Source: CAWBYL01 sp963793025 (GTDB taxonomy: Bacteria > Actinomycetota > Acidimicrobiia > Acidimicrobiales > Acidimicrobilacustridaceae). Taken from it: a DNA stretch of 64,000 nucleotides. The stretch lies in contig CAWBYL010000006.1 in assembly GCA_963793025.1 (NCBI GenBank), positions 310,001 through 374,000 on the forward strand. The letters are read 5' to 3'. Below the pieces are notes generated by a model. That model was not told the origin of the DNA. It made no database searches and saw only the letters and a program-made list of their open reading frames with translations. The position numbers and the translations under genes were made by a program. Below are positions 17,112 through 25,897 of this stretch, piece after piece (position 1 is the stretch's first letter; every line of letters starts with the position of its first letter).

Positions 17112-17140
17112 CGGGCCGGCGAGCCCGAAAGGTGATCCCG

Positions 17141-17716
17141 ATGACGTCCGACCCGCAGCACCTCTTCCAGCAGCCGTGGCCCGAGGGGGAGTTCCGGCTG
17201 TTCCAGCTCGGCTTCGTCGTCGAGGACATGGTGGCGGCGGCCGAGCGGTGGGTCCGGGTGTTCGGCGTCGGTCCGTTCCACGTGCTCCCCCGCATGGAGG
17301 TGGCGGCCACGTACCGGGGGGTCGACTCCGCGGTCGACATGCAGGTCGGGGTGGCCCAGTGCGGTCCCGTCCAGATCGAGCTCATCCGGCAGTACTGCGA
17401 CCGCCCGAGCATCTACCTCGACCTGTTCGCCGACGGGGAGTCGGGCCTCCACCAGCTCTGCACCGTGACCCCGGAGTACGAGGCCAAGAAGGCGCACTAC
17501 GAGGCGCTCGGCTACGAGCTGGCCAGCGAGATCGGTGGGGTCCAGCGGGTGGCGTTCTACGACACCGTCGCCGATTTCGGGTTCATGACCGAGGTGGTCG
17601 AGGAGGCTCCTGGCTTCCTCGACCAGGTGGCCGCCATCGCCGACACCTGCGCCCACTGGGACGGCACGGATCCCGTGCGCCTGCTCACCCGGGACGGGTA
17701 CCGCACGCCGACCTGA
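17141..17716 (+). CDS. VOC-superfamily (glyoxalase-like) protein
   Basis: 191 residues. The start 'FRLFQLGFVVEDMVAAAERWVRVFGVGPF' is typical of vicinal-oxygen-chelate proteins related to methylmalonyl-CoA epimerase and glyoxalase, and 'QIELIRQY' and 'GLHQLCTVT' supply the metal-binding-like positions. The reaction is unknown. ATG at 17141 with AAAGGTGAT upstream, 29 bases after the TesB stop, so probably cotranscribed with it. Confidence 0.8.
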   Translation: MTSDPQHLFQQPWPEGEFRLFQLGFVVEDMVAAAERWVRVFGVGPFHVLPRMEVAATYRGVDSAVDMQVGVAQCGPVQIELIRQYCDRPSIYLDLFADGESGLHQLCTVTPEYEAKKAHYEALGYELASEIGGVQRVAFYDTVADFGFMTEVVEEAPGFLDQVAAIADTCAHWDGTDPVRLLTRDGYRTPT

Positions 17717-17755
17717 CCGCGCTCGGCCTGACCGCGCCGCCACCGGCCCCTGCCG

Positions 17756-18383
17756 TCAGCCGGAACGGAGGTGCTGGTCGAAGAGGGCGAGCATCCGGGC
17801 CCACGCATCGGCGGCCGCGGCCTCGTCGAAGGTCTCCGAGCCGTCGCGCATGAACCCGTGCTCGGCGCCCGGGTACACGACGGTCTCGGGGTGAGCGGCG
17901 CGGATCCGTTCGATCGCCTCCATCGGGACCCACTCGTCGTTGTCGCCGAAGCACAACAGGGTGGGGCACCTCGGGAGCGGCCAGCTCCCGCTCGATGCCG
18001 GCACCGTAGAAGCCGACGGCGGCGGAGAAGGTGGAGCTGGTGGTGGCCATGTGCCAGGTCCAGCGGCCGCCCATGCAGAATCCCGTGATGCCCAGCCGGG
18101 TGGCCCCGAACGACCGCAGGGTGAGGGCCGCCAACTCGATGTCGGCCGACGTCTGCTCGTCGTCGAGCGAGCCCATCATGGTGGCGATGTCGGCGCCGCC
18201 GGGTCCGCCGGTGCGGTGGAAGAGGTCGGGGGCGATGGCGGCGATGCCGACGGCGGCGAACCGCTCACAGACCCGCAGGAGCTGCGGGCTCATCCCGTTT
18301 CCCTCGTGGATGACGACGACTCCGGGCCACGGCGCCTCGGTGGCGGGAAGGGCGAGGAAGAACGGCTGGGCGATCTCGGTCAT
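17756..18383 (-). pseudogene. dienelactone hydrolase family protein, one frameshift
   Basis: The first two thirds ('PGVVVIHEGNGMSPQLLRVCERFAAVGIAAIAPDLF', nucleophile Cys in 'GITGFCMGGR') and the last third ('CFGDNDEWVPMEAIERI', 'PGAEHGFMRDGS', supplying Asp and His) are in different frames. The break is at a CCCC run near 17967; losing one C restores the whole catalytic triad and about 208 aa. ATG at 18383. Confidence 0.85.
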
Positions 18384-18438
18384 GGGCCATGCTCGCGCCA
18401 CCTGCTGGCGACGAGGCGGGCCGGACCGGCGCCTCTCG

Positions 18439-19534
18439 TCAGCCTCGGTCGACGGCCACCATCGCCCGATCGGCCGCCGATCGGCGGATGGCGTCCATCA
18501 CCTGCATGAGGGCGACGCCGTCGGCGAAGGTGGCGGGGGCCGGGTCGGCGGGGGTCTCCCGGCCCTCGATGAGGGCACGGAACGTGTCGGCCATGCGCGT
18601 CCACGGACCGAAGTCGAGGCCCGTCGAGTGCAGGAAGTCGTAGGCGGTGTGCATCAGGTCGACGGGGGGCGGTGACGGCGGAGCCACCTCGAGGTCGGCC
18701 GGGATCTCCACCAGGCGGGTGCCGGTCGCGTCGGCCACGTTCACGGCGTCGCCTTCGGACCACGCCGTCCCGGTCGATCCGGCGATGCGGACGATCGAGG
18801 TGATGGGACCCCAGTCCCCGGCCGACCCCTGGAGGATCCCGTCGACGCCCGAGGCGGTGACGAAGCGCACCGAGTAGGTGTCCTCGGCCGTCCAGTGGTG
18901 CTCGGACAACAGCGGGAGGGCGGCCTGCACGGCGACGATCTCGCCCAACATCTCCCGGATCTGGTCGATCACGTGGGAGCCGTGGGCGCCGAGCCATCCG
19001 CCGCCCTGGGCGGCGTCGCCCCACCAGTCGGGTACCTCACTGCCGGCGTCGGCCAGCAGAGGGATGTGGAGCAGGAAGGTGGCGAGCTTCGGGGTGCCGA
19101 TCTGGCCGCTCGTGACCGTGCGCCGCAGCAGCGCCTGTCCCGGACCCCAACGGAACTCGGCGCCGAGGAGGTGGACCACCCCGGCGGCCTCGGCGGCGGC
19201 GAGCATGGCCTCGGCCTCGGCGGTGTCGCGGGCGAACGGCTTCTCGCACAGCACGTGCTTCCCCGCCCCGACGGCCTCGAGCACGATGTCGTGGTGGGTG
19301 TGGGGCGGCGTGGCCACGCTGACGGCGTCGACGCCGTCGACGGCGAGGGCCTCGGCCAGGTCCACGAACCCGTCGACCCCGAAGCGGGCGGCGCGGTCCG
19401 CCGTCTTCTCCGGGTTGCGTCCGACGAGCCCCTTGAGTCTCGAAGCCGGCGGCCCGCAGCGCGGGGATGTGGGTGAGGCAGCCGAATCCGGTCCCCACGA
19501 CGACCACGCCAGGTGTCGGTGCGTCAGTCGTCAT
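18439..19534 (-). pseudogene. Gfo/Idh/MocA family oxidoreductase, one frameshift
   Basis: The N-terminus 'GVVVVGTGFGCLTHIPALRAAGFET' is followed, after a frame change at a GGGG run near 19435, by 'GLVGRNPEKTADRAARFGV', 'VATPPHTHHDIVLEAVGAGKHVLCEKPFARD' with the conserved EKP, and a C-terminal domain rich in aromatic residues. One base fewer restores about 364 aa. The ATG at 19534 overlaps the stop of the upstream AhpD-like gene (ATGA), showing an operon. It would be a sugar- or cyclitol-type NAD(P) dehydrogenase. Confidence 0.85.
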
Positions 19535-20071
19535 CGGGTTGCTCCTCGAGGGTGGGCGGGGACGGCGAAGAAGCCGGTCAGCATCGAGAGCATCGTGTAC
19601 TGGCCGACCACCATCGGGATCTCGACCAGGGCGGCCCGGTCGTAGTGGGCCTCGAGGGCGGCGTAGGTGGCGGCGCTGACGGCGCCGTCGCGGTGGAGCT
19701 CGTCGGTGGCGGCGAGCAGGGCCCGGTCCCGATCGGTCCACGAGGGGTGATCGGGGCCCGGTCCTGACGGCCTCGATCTCTGCGGGGGCCAGTCCGGCGG
19801 CGAGGGCGAAGCCCGAGTGCTCGACCCACTCGAACTCGGATCGGCACAGATGCGACGCCCGGAGGGCGAGGATCTCGTGGTCGCGCTCGGGCAGCGTTCC
19901 CGACCGGGCCAGGGCCGCCGCCCACCCGAGGAACGGGGCGAGCAGGTGCGCCGAGTGGGCGAGCAGCTCGATGGTGGCGGGCGGGCTGCCGTTCATCGCG
20001 GTGAGGGCGAGCAGACCGCTCGCCTCTCCGGACAGCGCGTCCGGATCCGGCGGGGGGAGCCGTTGGCTCAT
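19531..20071 (-). pseudogene. carboxymuconolactone decarboxylase/AhpD family protein, one frameshift
   Basis: 'SQRLPPPDPDAL' and 'LLALTAMNGSPPATIELLAHSAHLLAPFLGWAAALARSGTLPERDHEILALRASHLCRSEFEWVEH' are typical of AhpD-like proteins with Cys and His in the alkylhydroperoxidase-type site. After a CCCC run near 19757 the frame changes to 'DHPSWTDRDRALLAATDELHRDGAVS'. One C fewer gives a protein of about 179 aa. It ends by overlapping the start of the Gfo/Idh/MocA gene. Confidence 0.82.
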
Positions 20072-20165
20072 CGGTTCGGCCTCCGCCGACGTCGCTGCTC
20101 CCCCGAACGACCCACCCGGGCGAAGGTAGCACCGGGCCCGGAACGGTCCGCGGCCGCCATCGCCG

Positions 20166-20753
20166 TCAGGCGGGGTCGGCCTCCACCAACTGCACGTCCA
20201 GCTCGAGCTTGACGACGTCGCCGAGCAGCCCGCCGCCGACCATGCCGAAGTCGAGCCCGTAGTCGCTCCGTCTGATCTGGCCGGTCGCCTCGAACCCGGC
20301 GTGGCGGCTCCCGTCACCGGGGAACGTCTCGACGCCGCCGAACTCGACAGTCGAGGACGAGGGGCTGGGTGACGGCGCCGATGGTGAGGTCGCCGACGAG
20401 GGTGCGGTCGTCGTCGGTGCCTGGAGCTCGGTGGCTCGGAACGTCATCGTCGGGCGAGTCGCCACGTCGAGGAGATCGGGAGACCGGACGTGGGCGTCGC
20501 GGTCGGCGTTGCCGGTGTCGATCGACTCGAGGGCGACGGTGACGACGAGCGAGCTGTCGGCGGCCCCGGTTCCCACGAACAGCTCGACGGTGTAGTCGCG
20601 GAAGAGCCCTCGCACCTTGGACACGCCGAGGTGGCGGATGGCGAACCCGATCCGGGAGTGGTTCGGGTCGAGCGCCCAACGGCCCGGGGTGAGGGGGAAT
20701 GGAGCGATGTCGGTCGTGTCGGCGGGGGACGGGGTGGGGGCGTGGGTGGTCAT
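20166..20753 (-). CDS. YceI family protein with compensating internal frameshift
   Basis: The N-terminal 'GRWALDPNHSRIGFAIRHLGVSKVRGLFRDY' and C-terminal 'GDGSRHAGFEATGQIRRSDYGLDFGMVGGGLLGDVVKLELDVQLV' match YceI, a lipocalin-like isoprenoid-binding barrel. Between about 20360 and 20425 the natural frame reads 'APTTTAPSSATSPSAP', while another frame reads the expected 'GTDDDRTLVGDLTIGAVTQPLVLD'. One missing and one extra base therefore cancel, scrambling about 25 residues. No signal peptide. ATG at 20753. Confidence 0.82.
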   Translation of the reverse strand: MTTHAPTPSPADTTDIAPFPLTPGRWALDPNHSRIGFAIRHLGVSKVRGLFRDYTVELFVGTGAADSSLVVTVALESIDTGNADRDAHVRSPDLLDVATRPTMTFRATELQAPTTTAPSSATSPSAPSPSPSSSTVEFGGVETFPGDGSRHAGFEATGQIRRSDYGLDFGMVGGGLLGDVVKLELDVQLVEADPA

Positions 20754-20840
20754 GGCGACCACCGTGCGCTCTTCGTGCTGCGGCGAGAAGGCCGCCTCCC
20801 GCCTGGTCGGGCCGAGCCTGGTCCCGACAGAGCGCCCTCG

Positions 20841-21362
20841 GTGAGGCTGCTGCTCGACCGCCTCGATCCGACTCCGGCGGCGGTGGTCGACCGTACCGGC
20901 GAAGTGCTCGCCCACTCCGCGGGCTGGGCCCGGCTCTTCGAGCGGTCCGGCGTGTTCGAGAGCCCGCCGCCCAACCTGGTTCGGTTCCTGTTCGCGGACC
21001 GTCGGGCCTACGAGTGGTTCCCGGACTGGGACGACGTCGCCGACCAGGTCGCCACCGAGATGCGGGCGGACAACCGCAGCGACGACCCCAACCTGCTCCG
21101 GTTCCTCGAGGGCCTCGGGCCCGACGGAGCCGAGGCGTTGGGGGGCCGGCTGGCCGCCGGGCCGAGCGTCCCTCGTCGTCGTGGGGTCGTGCGGCTGGTG
21201 CATCCCGAGGCGGGCGAGCTGCGCCTGGCCCACGAGTCGATGGAGGTCCCCGACGCCGAGCAGCGGGTGGTGGTGCACCTGCCCTACGACGAGGCCACGG
21301 CCCGTGCCCTCGACGAGCTGATCGTCGGGCGGTCCGGGATCCTGCGCGCCGTTCCCGGCTGA
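20841..21362 (+). CDS. MmyB-like ligand-binding domain without its helix-turn-helix
   Basis: 173 residues ('LLDRLDPTPAAVVDRTGEVLAHSAGWARLF', 'NLVRFLFADRRAYEWFPDWDDVADQVATEMRADN', 'GELRLAHESMEVPDAEQRVVVHLPYD') match the C-terminal sensor domain of MmyB/XRE regulators. Those proteins normally carry about 80 residues of DNA-binding HTH in front. Here the upstream bases belong to the opposite-strand YceI gene and no HTH is readable in any frame. GTG at 20841 without a good ribosome site. Either a remnant or a free-standing ligand-binding protein. Confidence 0.72.
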   Translation: MRLLLDRLDPTPAAVVDRTGEVLAHSAGWARLFERSGVFESPPPNLVRFLFADRRAYEWFPDWDDVADQVATEMRADNRSDDPNLLRFLEGLGPDGAEALGGRLAAGPSVPRRRGVVRLVHPEAGELRLAHESMEVPDAEQRVVVHLPYDEATARALDELIVGRSGILRAVPG

Positions 21363-21398
21363 CGTCTCGGGGGGGGGCTCCGCCGTCGGTGGCGGCGG

Positions 21399-22217
21399 TC
21401 AGTCCTCGAAGGCCGGCGGACGGCCCTCCTTGCGGGCCCGCACCCCCTCCTCGAAGTTCTGGGTGGTGAGCCTCACGAAGAGCTGGGTGTGGGTCTCCAT
21501 CTCGATGGCCGCCCGGAGGCTCCCCATCTCGAGCCCGGCCCACATGGCCCGCTTGGTGAGAGCGGTGCCCTGGGTGCTCCAGCCGTTGATCTGGTCCGCC
21601 AGGTCGAGGGCCTCGGTCAGGAGGTCCTCGTCGGGGACGACCCGCGAGACCAGACCGATGGCGGCGGCCTCGTGGGCGTCGATGTCGCGACCCGAGAGCA
21701 TGAACTCGAAGGCGCGTGACGAGCCGATGGCCCGAGGGAGCAGGAAGCTGAGGCCGAGCTCGGTGGCGGTGAGGCCGTTGTTGATGCCGGCGGCGCGGAA
21801 GTAGGCGGACTGGCCGGCGATCCGTATGTCGGCTCCCAACGTGAGGCACATCCCGCCGCCGATGGCGGCGCCGTTGATCGCACAGATCACCGGCTGCTGC
21901 ATCCGCTGCATGGTGGGTACGAGGTCGGCCAGCAGCGACATCGACTTGGTGGCGATGCGGGTGAGGGTCAGCCCGTCGATGTTGGGCGGCGGCCCTCCGT
22001 CGTTGCTGGTGTCGGCCCCTGAGCAGAAGCCGCGGCCGGCGCCGGTGAGCACGACACAGGTCGTCTCGTTGTCCTGGCCGACCTCCTCCAGAGCGGCACG
22101 GAACGGGACCATCAGCTCGAAGGCCATGGAGTTCATGCGCTCGGGCCGGTTGAGCGTGATGACCGTGGTGTGCGGACGCGGCTGGTCGATGAGAACGAGG
22201 TCCCTGGACGATGTCAT
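21399..22217 (-). CDS. enoyl-CoA hydratase/isomerase family protein
   Basis: 272 residues of crotonase fold: 'VITLNRPERMNSM', 'GRGFCSGADTSN', 'GAAIGGGMCLTLGADIRIA' and 'GINNGLTATELGLSFLLPRAIG'. Both catalytic Glu positions are replaced (Cys in 'GGMCL', Gly in 'AAGI'), a form common among mycobacterial EchA paralogues of unknown reaction. The ATG at 22217 lies 26 bases after the stop of the upstream F420 oxidoreductase, so the two are probably one transcript. Confidence 0.87.
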   Translation of the reverse strand: MTSSRDLVLIDQPRPHTTVITLNRPERMNSMAFELMVPFRAALEEVGQDNETTCVVLTGAGRGFCSGADTSNDGGPPPNIDGLTLTRIATKSMSLLADLVPTMQRMQQPVICAINGAAIGGGMCLTLGADIRIAGQSAYFRAAGINNGLTATELGLSFLLPRAIGSSRAFEFMLSGRDIDAHEAAAIGLVSRVVPDEDLLTEALDLADQINGWSTQGTALTKRAMWAGLEMGSLRAAIEMETHTQLFVRLTTQNFEEGVRARKEGRPPAFED

Positions 22218-22242
22218 GGCGCGACGTGGTCTCCCGGCCGGC

Positions 22243-23220
22243 TCAGAGACCGGCGGCGGCGGCGAAGGTCCGCAGCTCGCGGGCGAGATCCGGGCCGCTC
22301 GGTGCGTAGATGATCTCGGTCGTGCCCGCCGCCTCGGCCGCGGCGATCTTGGCCTGGATGCCCTCGGCCTCCTCGACCCACCCCATGCCCACGATGCCGT
22401 CACCGGCGGCGTCGACCAGGATGCGGTCGAGGTCGGTGACGGTGGTGGCGTGGCCCTCGTGCACCTCGAGGTGCCGCTCGCCCTCGGGCCGCCGCCTCTC
22501 GAGCTCGGCCCGCCACTCGGCCCCGCCGGGGAACCCGTCGACGAACTCCGGGCCGGCCTCCCAGGCACCGTGGCCCATGATGGCGTACCAGGGCCCGGCC
22601 GACAGCTTGACCCGCTCGGATGTGAGCGCCTCGCCCGGGTCGAGCACGGTGCCGACGACGAGCTGGGCGCACCAGTCGAAGCCGGGGAGCCCGAAGCCGA
22701 CAGTCATGATGCCGTCGGCGACCTCGTGGGTCAGGGCCTGGCCCTTGGGCCCGAGGGCACTCAACAAGATGGGCACGTCGATGGGGCGGGGCGGCACGAA
22801 CTGGGGCAGCTGGCACATCTGCACCGCCTCACCGTCGACCTGCACCACGTCGCCGTCGAGCAGACCACGTAGCTGGCGCAGGAACTCGCCGGTGGCGGCG
22901 AGGGTGAGTGCGTTCTTGCCGAGCGTCCACCGGGCGGTGGCGCCGGTGCCGAAACCCACGGCCAGGCGACCGGGGGCCATGCCCTCGATGGTGGCGATGG
23001 CCGACGCCGTGGCGATCACGCTGCGCAGGCTGGGGACCAGCACCGCGGTGCCCAGGCCGATGCGGTCGGTGTGGTCGGCGATGCGGGCCATGGTGATCCA
23101 GATGTCGGCGTAGATCGCCGGGGAGTCGTAGAGCCACGCCCGGTCGTAGCCGAGCTCCTCGGCCAGTTGGGCCTGCTCGACCGAATCGAGCGACGGGACG
23201 ATCCCACAGGAGATCTTCAT
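22243..23220 (-). CDS. LLM-class F420-dependent oxidoreductase
   Basis: 325 residues. 'LDSVEQAQLAEELGYDRAWLYDSPAIYADIWITMARIADHTDRIGLGTAVLVPSLR' and 'GRLAVGFGTGATARWTLG' are the luciferase-like/F420 family pattern, close to the methylene-H4MPT-reductase-like branch. The substrate is unknown. ATG at 23220. Divergent from an amidohydrolase gene across 131 bases. Confidence 0.87.
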   Translation of the reverse strand: MKISCGIVPSLDSVEQAQLAEELGYDRAWLYDSPAIYADIWITMARIADHTDRIGLGTAVLVPSLRSVIATASAIATIEGMAPGRLAVGFGTGATARWTLGKNALTLAATGEFLRQLRGLLDGDVVQVDGEAVQMCQLPQFVPPRPIDVPILLSALGPKGQALTHEVADGIMTVGFGLPGFDWCAQLVVGTVLDPGEALTSERVKLSAGPWYAIMGHGAWEAGPEFVDGFPGGAEWRAELERRRPEGERHLEVHEGHATTVTDLDRILVDAAGDGIVGMGWVEEAEGIQAKIAAAEAAGTTEIIYAPSGPDLARELRTFAAAAGL

Positions 23221-23351
23221 GCGGCTTCTCGCGAACGGGGCGACGGGCTGTCAGACATGGTCGCCAATATGTCACCTGATCGACAACGGGGCCACGACCG
23301 GCCAACCTGGCCGCAGGAGCAGGGGGAACCGATCACCGACCAGGAGGTCCG

Positions 23352-24564
23352 ATGGGGCGTCTCGTCTTGACCAACGCCAATGTCCTCGACGGCGAGCATC
23401 CGGCGGCCGCCGGCCGCACGGTCGTGATCGCCGGTGACCGCATAGGGGCGGTCCAGGAGGATCCCGTCGGGGACCTCGGGTCCGACGACGTGGTCGTCGA
23501 CCTGGCCGGGCGCACCGTGATGCCGGGCATGGCCACGTGCCACTTCCACTCGACGTACCACGAGCTCGGGTCGACGCCGCTGCCGTACGGGAGCGAGGAA
23601 CCTCCGGCCTACATGGCGCTGCAGTCGCACGAGAACATGATGAAGGCCCTGCGCTGCGGCTACACGACGGTCGTCGGCGCCGGTGCCGGCCAGGACGTCG
23701 AGCCCGGCGTGAGCCTGGCCATCGAGCGGGGCCTGGTGCCCGGGCCCCGTGTGGTGCCGTGCGGTCGCGAGCTGAGCACGACGGCGCACAGCAACGACGT
23801 CGTGCCCTGGTACTGGGACATGCCGGGCAGCGGTGCCGTGCGCATCTGCGACGGGCCCGACGACTTCCGCCGGGGCGTGCGCGAGCAGGTGAAGCGCGGT
23901 GCGGAGATCATCAAGCTGTTCGTCACGGGCGGTCACGGGACGACCTCTCCCAAGGCCCGCATGGAGATGACCCGGGACGAGTTGGCCGCCGCCATCGACG
24001 CCGCCCACGAGAAGGGGGTGCTCATCCGCGGCCACCTGGCCAACAAGCCGGCCATCATGATGGCGCTGGAGCTGGGCATCGACGTGGTGGACCACTGCGA
24101 CGAGATGGACGACGAGGTCATCACCGCCTGCGTCGAGACCGGGGCCTTCGTCGTGCCCAGCATCTACTTCCCGAAGGTCTTCGCCGACTTCTTCCCGGAC
24201 AGCAAGGCCGAGCTGGCCCACATGTACGACGTGCTCCCCAAGGCGGAGGCGGCCGGCGTGCGCCTTCTCCTCGGTGACGACTACGGCGCGGTGAACTTCC
24301 CCCACGGTTCCTACGGCGGGCGAGCTGCGGACCTACGTCGAGGACGCCGGCATCGCTCCGCTCTCGGTGCTGCGGTGGGCGACGGTCAACGGCGCCGCCC
24401 TCACCGGCCGCAGCGACGACCTCGGGACGGTCGCCGCCGGCAAGCTGGCCGACCTCCTGGTCGTCGACGGCGATCCGTCGGTCGACATCGGTGTCCTGGC
24501 CGACCAGGAACCCGTTGCGGTGATCAAGGGCGGCCAGGTCCTGGCCGGCGCCCTGCCCGCCTGA
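23352..24564 (+). pseudogene. amidohydrolase (imidazolonepropionase/prolidase-like), one frameshift
   Basis: The metal site is readable: HxH in 'CHFHSTYHE', the carbamylated-lysine strand 'EIIKLFVTGGHG', His in 'IRGHLANK', His in 'VVDHCDEMDD' and Asp in 'LLLGDDYG'. At a GGG near 24320 the frame changes to 'GELRTYVEDAGIAPLSVLRWATVNGAALTGRSDDLGTVAAGKLADLLVVDGDP', the expected C-terminus. One G fewer restores about 403 aa. ATG at 23352 with AGGAGG. Confidence 0.86.
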
Positions 24565-24569
24565 GCGGG

Positions 24570-25019
24570 ATGGCGACGGGCGACGGGTGGCGCCCGTTCT
24601 TCGACGAGCTGCGGGACGCCTTCGAGGGCTTCGCCGCCCATCTCGACGGGGATCTGCACGTCACCGCCCACGGTCGTGGGTGCAAGGCGTGGTTCGGGGC
24701 CGACACCCGTGAGCACTACGAAGCGCAGCTCGTGCGGTTGGACGGTGACGTCGTCCTCGAGATCGGCTTCCATGCCGAGCATCGGGACCGGGAGGCCAAC
24801 CGCCGGGTGCTGGCCGGGCTCGACGCCGCCGTCGACTGGCGTCAGGCCCTCGGCTCGGAGGCGGTGGAGGGGGACTTCCTCGGCAACACGGTGTGGCAAC
24901 GCATCTCGGAGGTGTGGCCGATCCCGCCGCCGGAGCCGGAGGTGGCGATCGAGGCCGCCGCCCGGCTGGCGGACTACGTGTCGATCCTCGAGCTGCCCCG
25001 GCGGGCCGGCGGCGGCTGA
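24570..25019 (+). CDS. hypothetical protein
   Basis: 149 residues with no family I recognise. It begins 'GWRPFFDELRDAFEGFAAHLDGDLHVTAHGRGCKAWFGA' and contains 'LVRLDGDVVLEIGFHAEHRDREANRRVL'; a compact alpha/beta fold seems likely. No signal peptide. It starts six bases after the amidohydrolase stop and precedes an F420 oxidoreductase, so it sits inside a probable operon. Codon use is like that of the neighbours. Confidence 0.72.
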   Translation: MATGDGWRPFFDELRDAFEGFAAHLDGDLHVTAHGRGCKAWFGADTREHYEAQLVRLDGDVVLEIGFHAEHRDREANRRVLAGLDAAVDWRQALGSEAVEGDFLGNTVWQRISEVWPIPPPEPEVAIEAAARLADYVSILELPRRAGGG

Positions 25020-25034
25020 ACAGGCTCGGCCGGA

Positions 25035-25047
25035 CATACTCGTGGCC
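25035..25047 (+). promoter_or_regulatory. -10 element for a leaderless F420-oxidoreductase transcript
   Basis: CATACT (25035-25040) stands seven bases before the ATG at 25048, with no ribosome site in between. Confidence 0.28.
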
Positions 25048-25881
25048 ATGCAGATCGGGGTCACCCTCCACGCCACCGACCGCACCATGGCCGTCCACGA
25101 CCTGGCCCGGGCGGCGGAGGAGCGGGGGTTCCACTCGCTCTACGTGCCCGAGCACACCCACATCCCGGTGAGCCGGGAGACCCCACCTCCGACGGGTGGT
25201 GAGGAGCTCGAGGAGAAGTACCTGCGCACGCCGGACCCGATCGTCTCGTTGGCCGCCGCCGCATCGGTCACCTCCCGGATCCTTCTCGGTACCGCGGTCA
25301 CCCTCCCCGCCCAGCACGATCCGATCGCGTGGGCCAAGGCGGTGGCCACGCTCGATCACGTGTCAGGCGGTCGGGTGGTGCTCGGCGTCGGGTACGGCTG
25401 GAACAAGGAGGAGATGGCCGACCACGGAGTGGCCTACGCCGACCGGCGCGACGTCGTCCGCGAGCACATGCTCCTCGCCCAGTCCCTGTGGCGAGACGAG
25501 GTGGCGTCGTTCGAGGGGGAGCACGTGGCCCTGCCACCGAGCTGGTCATGGCCCAAGCCCGTCCAGCGGCCGCGCGTGCGGACGCTCATCGGGGGCGGAG
25601 CGGGGCCCAAGCTGTTCGCCGAGATCGCGGCGTGGGCGGACGGGTGGATCCCCTTCGGCGGCACCGGCCTCAAGGATCAGCTGCCCCGGCTGCGGGACGC
25701 CGTCGCCGCTGCCGGTCGCCATCCGGACTCCCTGCACATCGTGCCCATGGGGGTCCTGCCCACCGAGCCCAAGCTGGCCTTCTTCGAGTCGCTGGGGGTG
25801 ACCGAGACGGTGCTGCAGCTCCCGGTCGCCGCCGACGCCGAGATCCTGGCCACTCTCGACCACTACGCCACGTTCCTCTGA
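25048..25881 (+). CDS. LLM-class F420-dependent oxidoreductase
   Basis: 277 residues: 'DLARAAEERGFHSLYVPEHTHIPVSRETPPPTGGEELEEKYLRTPDPIVSLAAAASVTSRILLGTAV', 'AKAVATLDHVSGGRVVLGVGYGWNKEEM' and 'RTLIGGGAGPKLF'. This is the subgroup usually called TIGR03619-type F420 oxidoreductases. It is the third of four such enzymes in the window. The substrate is not known. Confidence 0.9.
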   Translation: MQIGVTLHATDRTMAVHDLARAAEERGFHSLYVPEHTHIPVSRETPPPTGGEELEEKYLRTPDPIVSLAAAASVTSRILLGTAVTLPAQHDPIAWAKAVATLDHVSGGRVVLGVGYGWNKEEMADHGVAYADRRDVVREHMLLAQSLWRDEVASFEGEHVALPPSWSWPKPVQRPRVRTLIGGGAGPKLFAEIAAWADGWIPFGGTGLKDQLPRLRDAVAAAGRHPDSLHIVPMGVLPTEPKLAFFESLGVTETVLQLPVAADAEILATLDHYATFL

Positions 25882-25897
25882 CGCCCGCCCGGCGTCA
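25879..25897. terminator. hairpin built from two convergent stop codons
   Basis: TGACGCC / GGCGTCA form a perfect 7-bp stem with a 5-base loop. The left TGA is the stop of the F420 gene and the right TCA is the reverse-strand stop of the MFS gene. Probable two-way terminator without a T-run. Confidence 0.45.
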
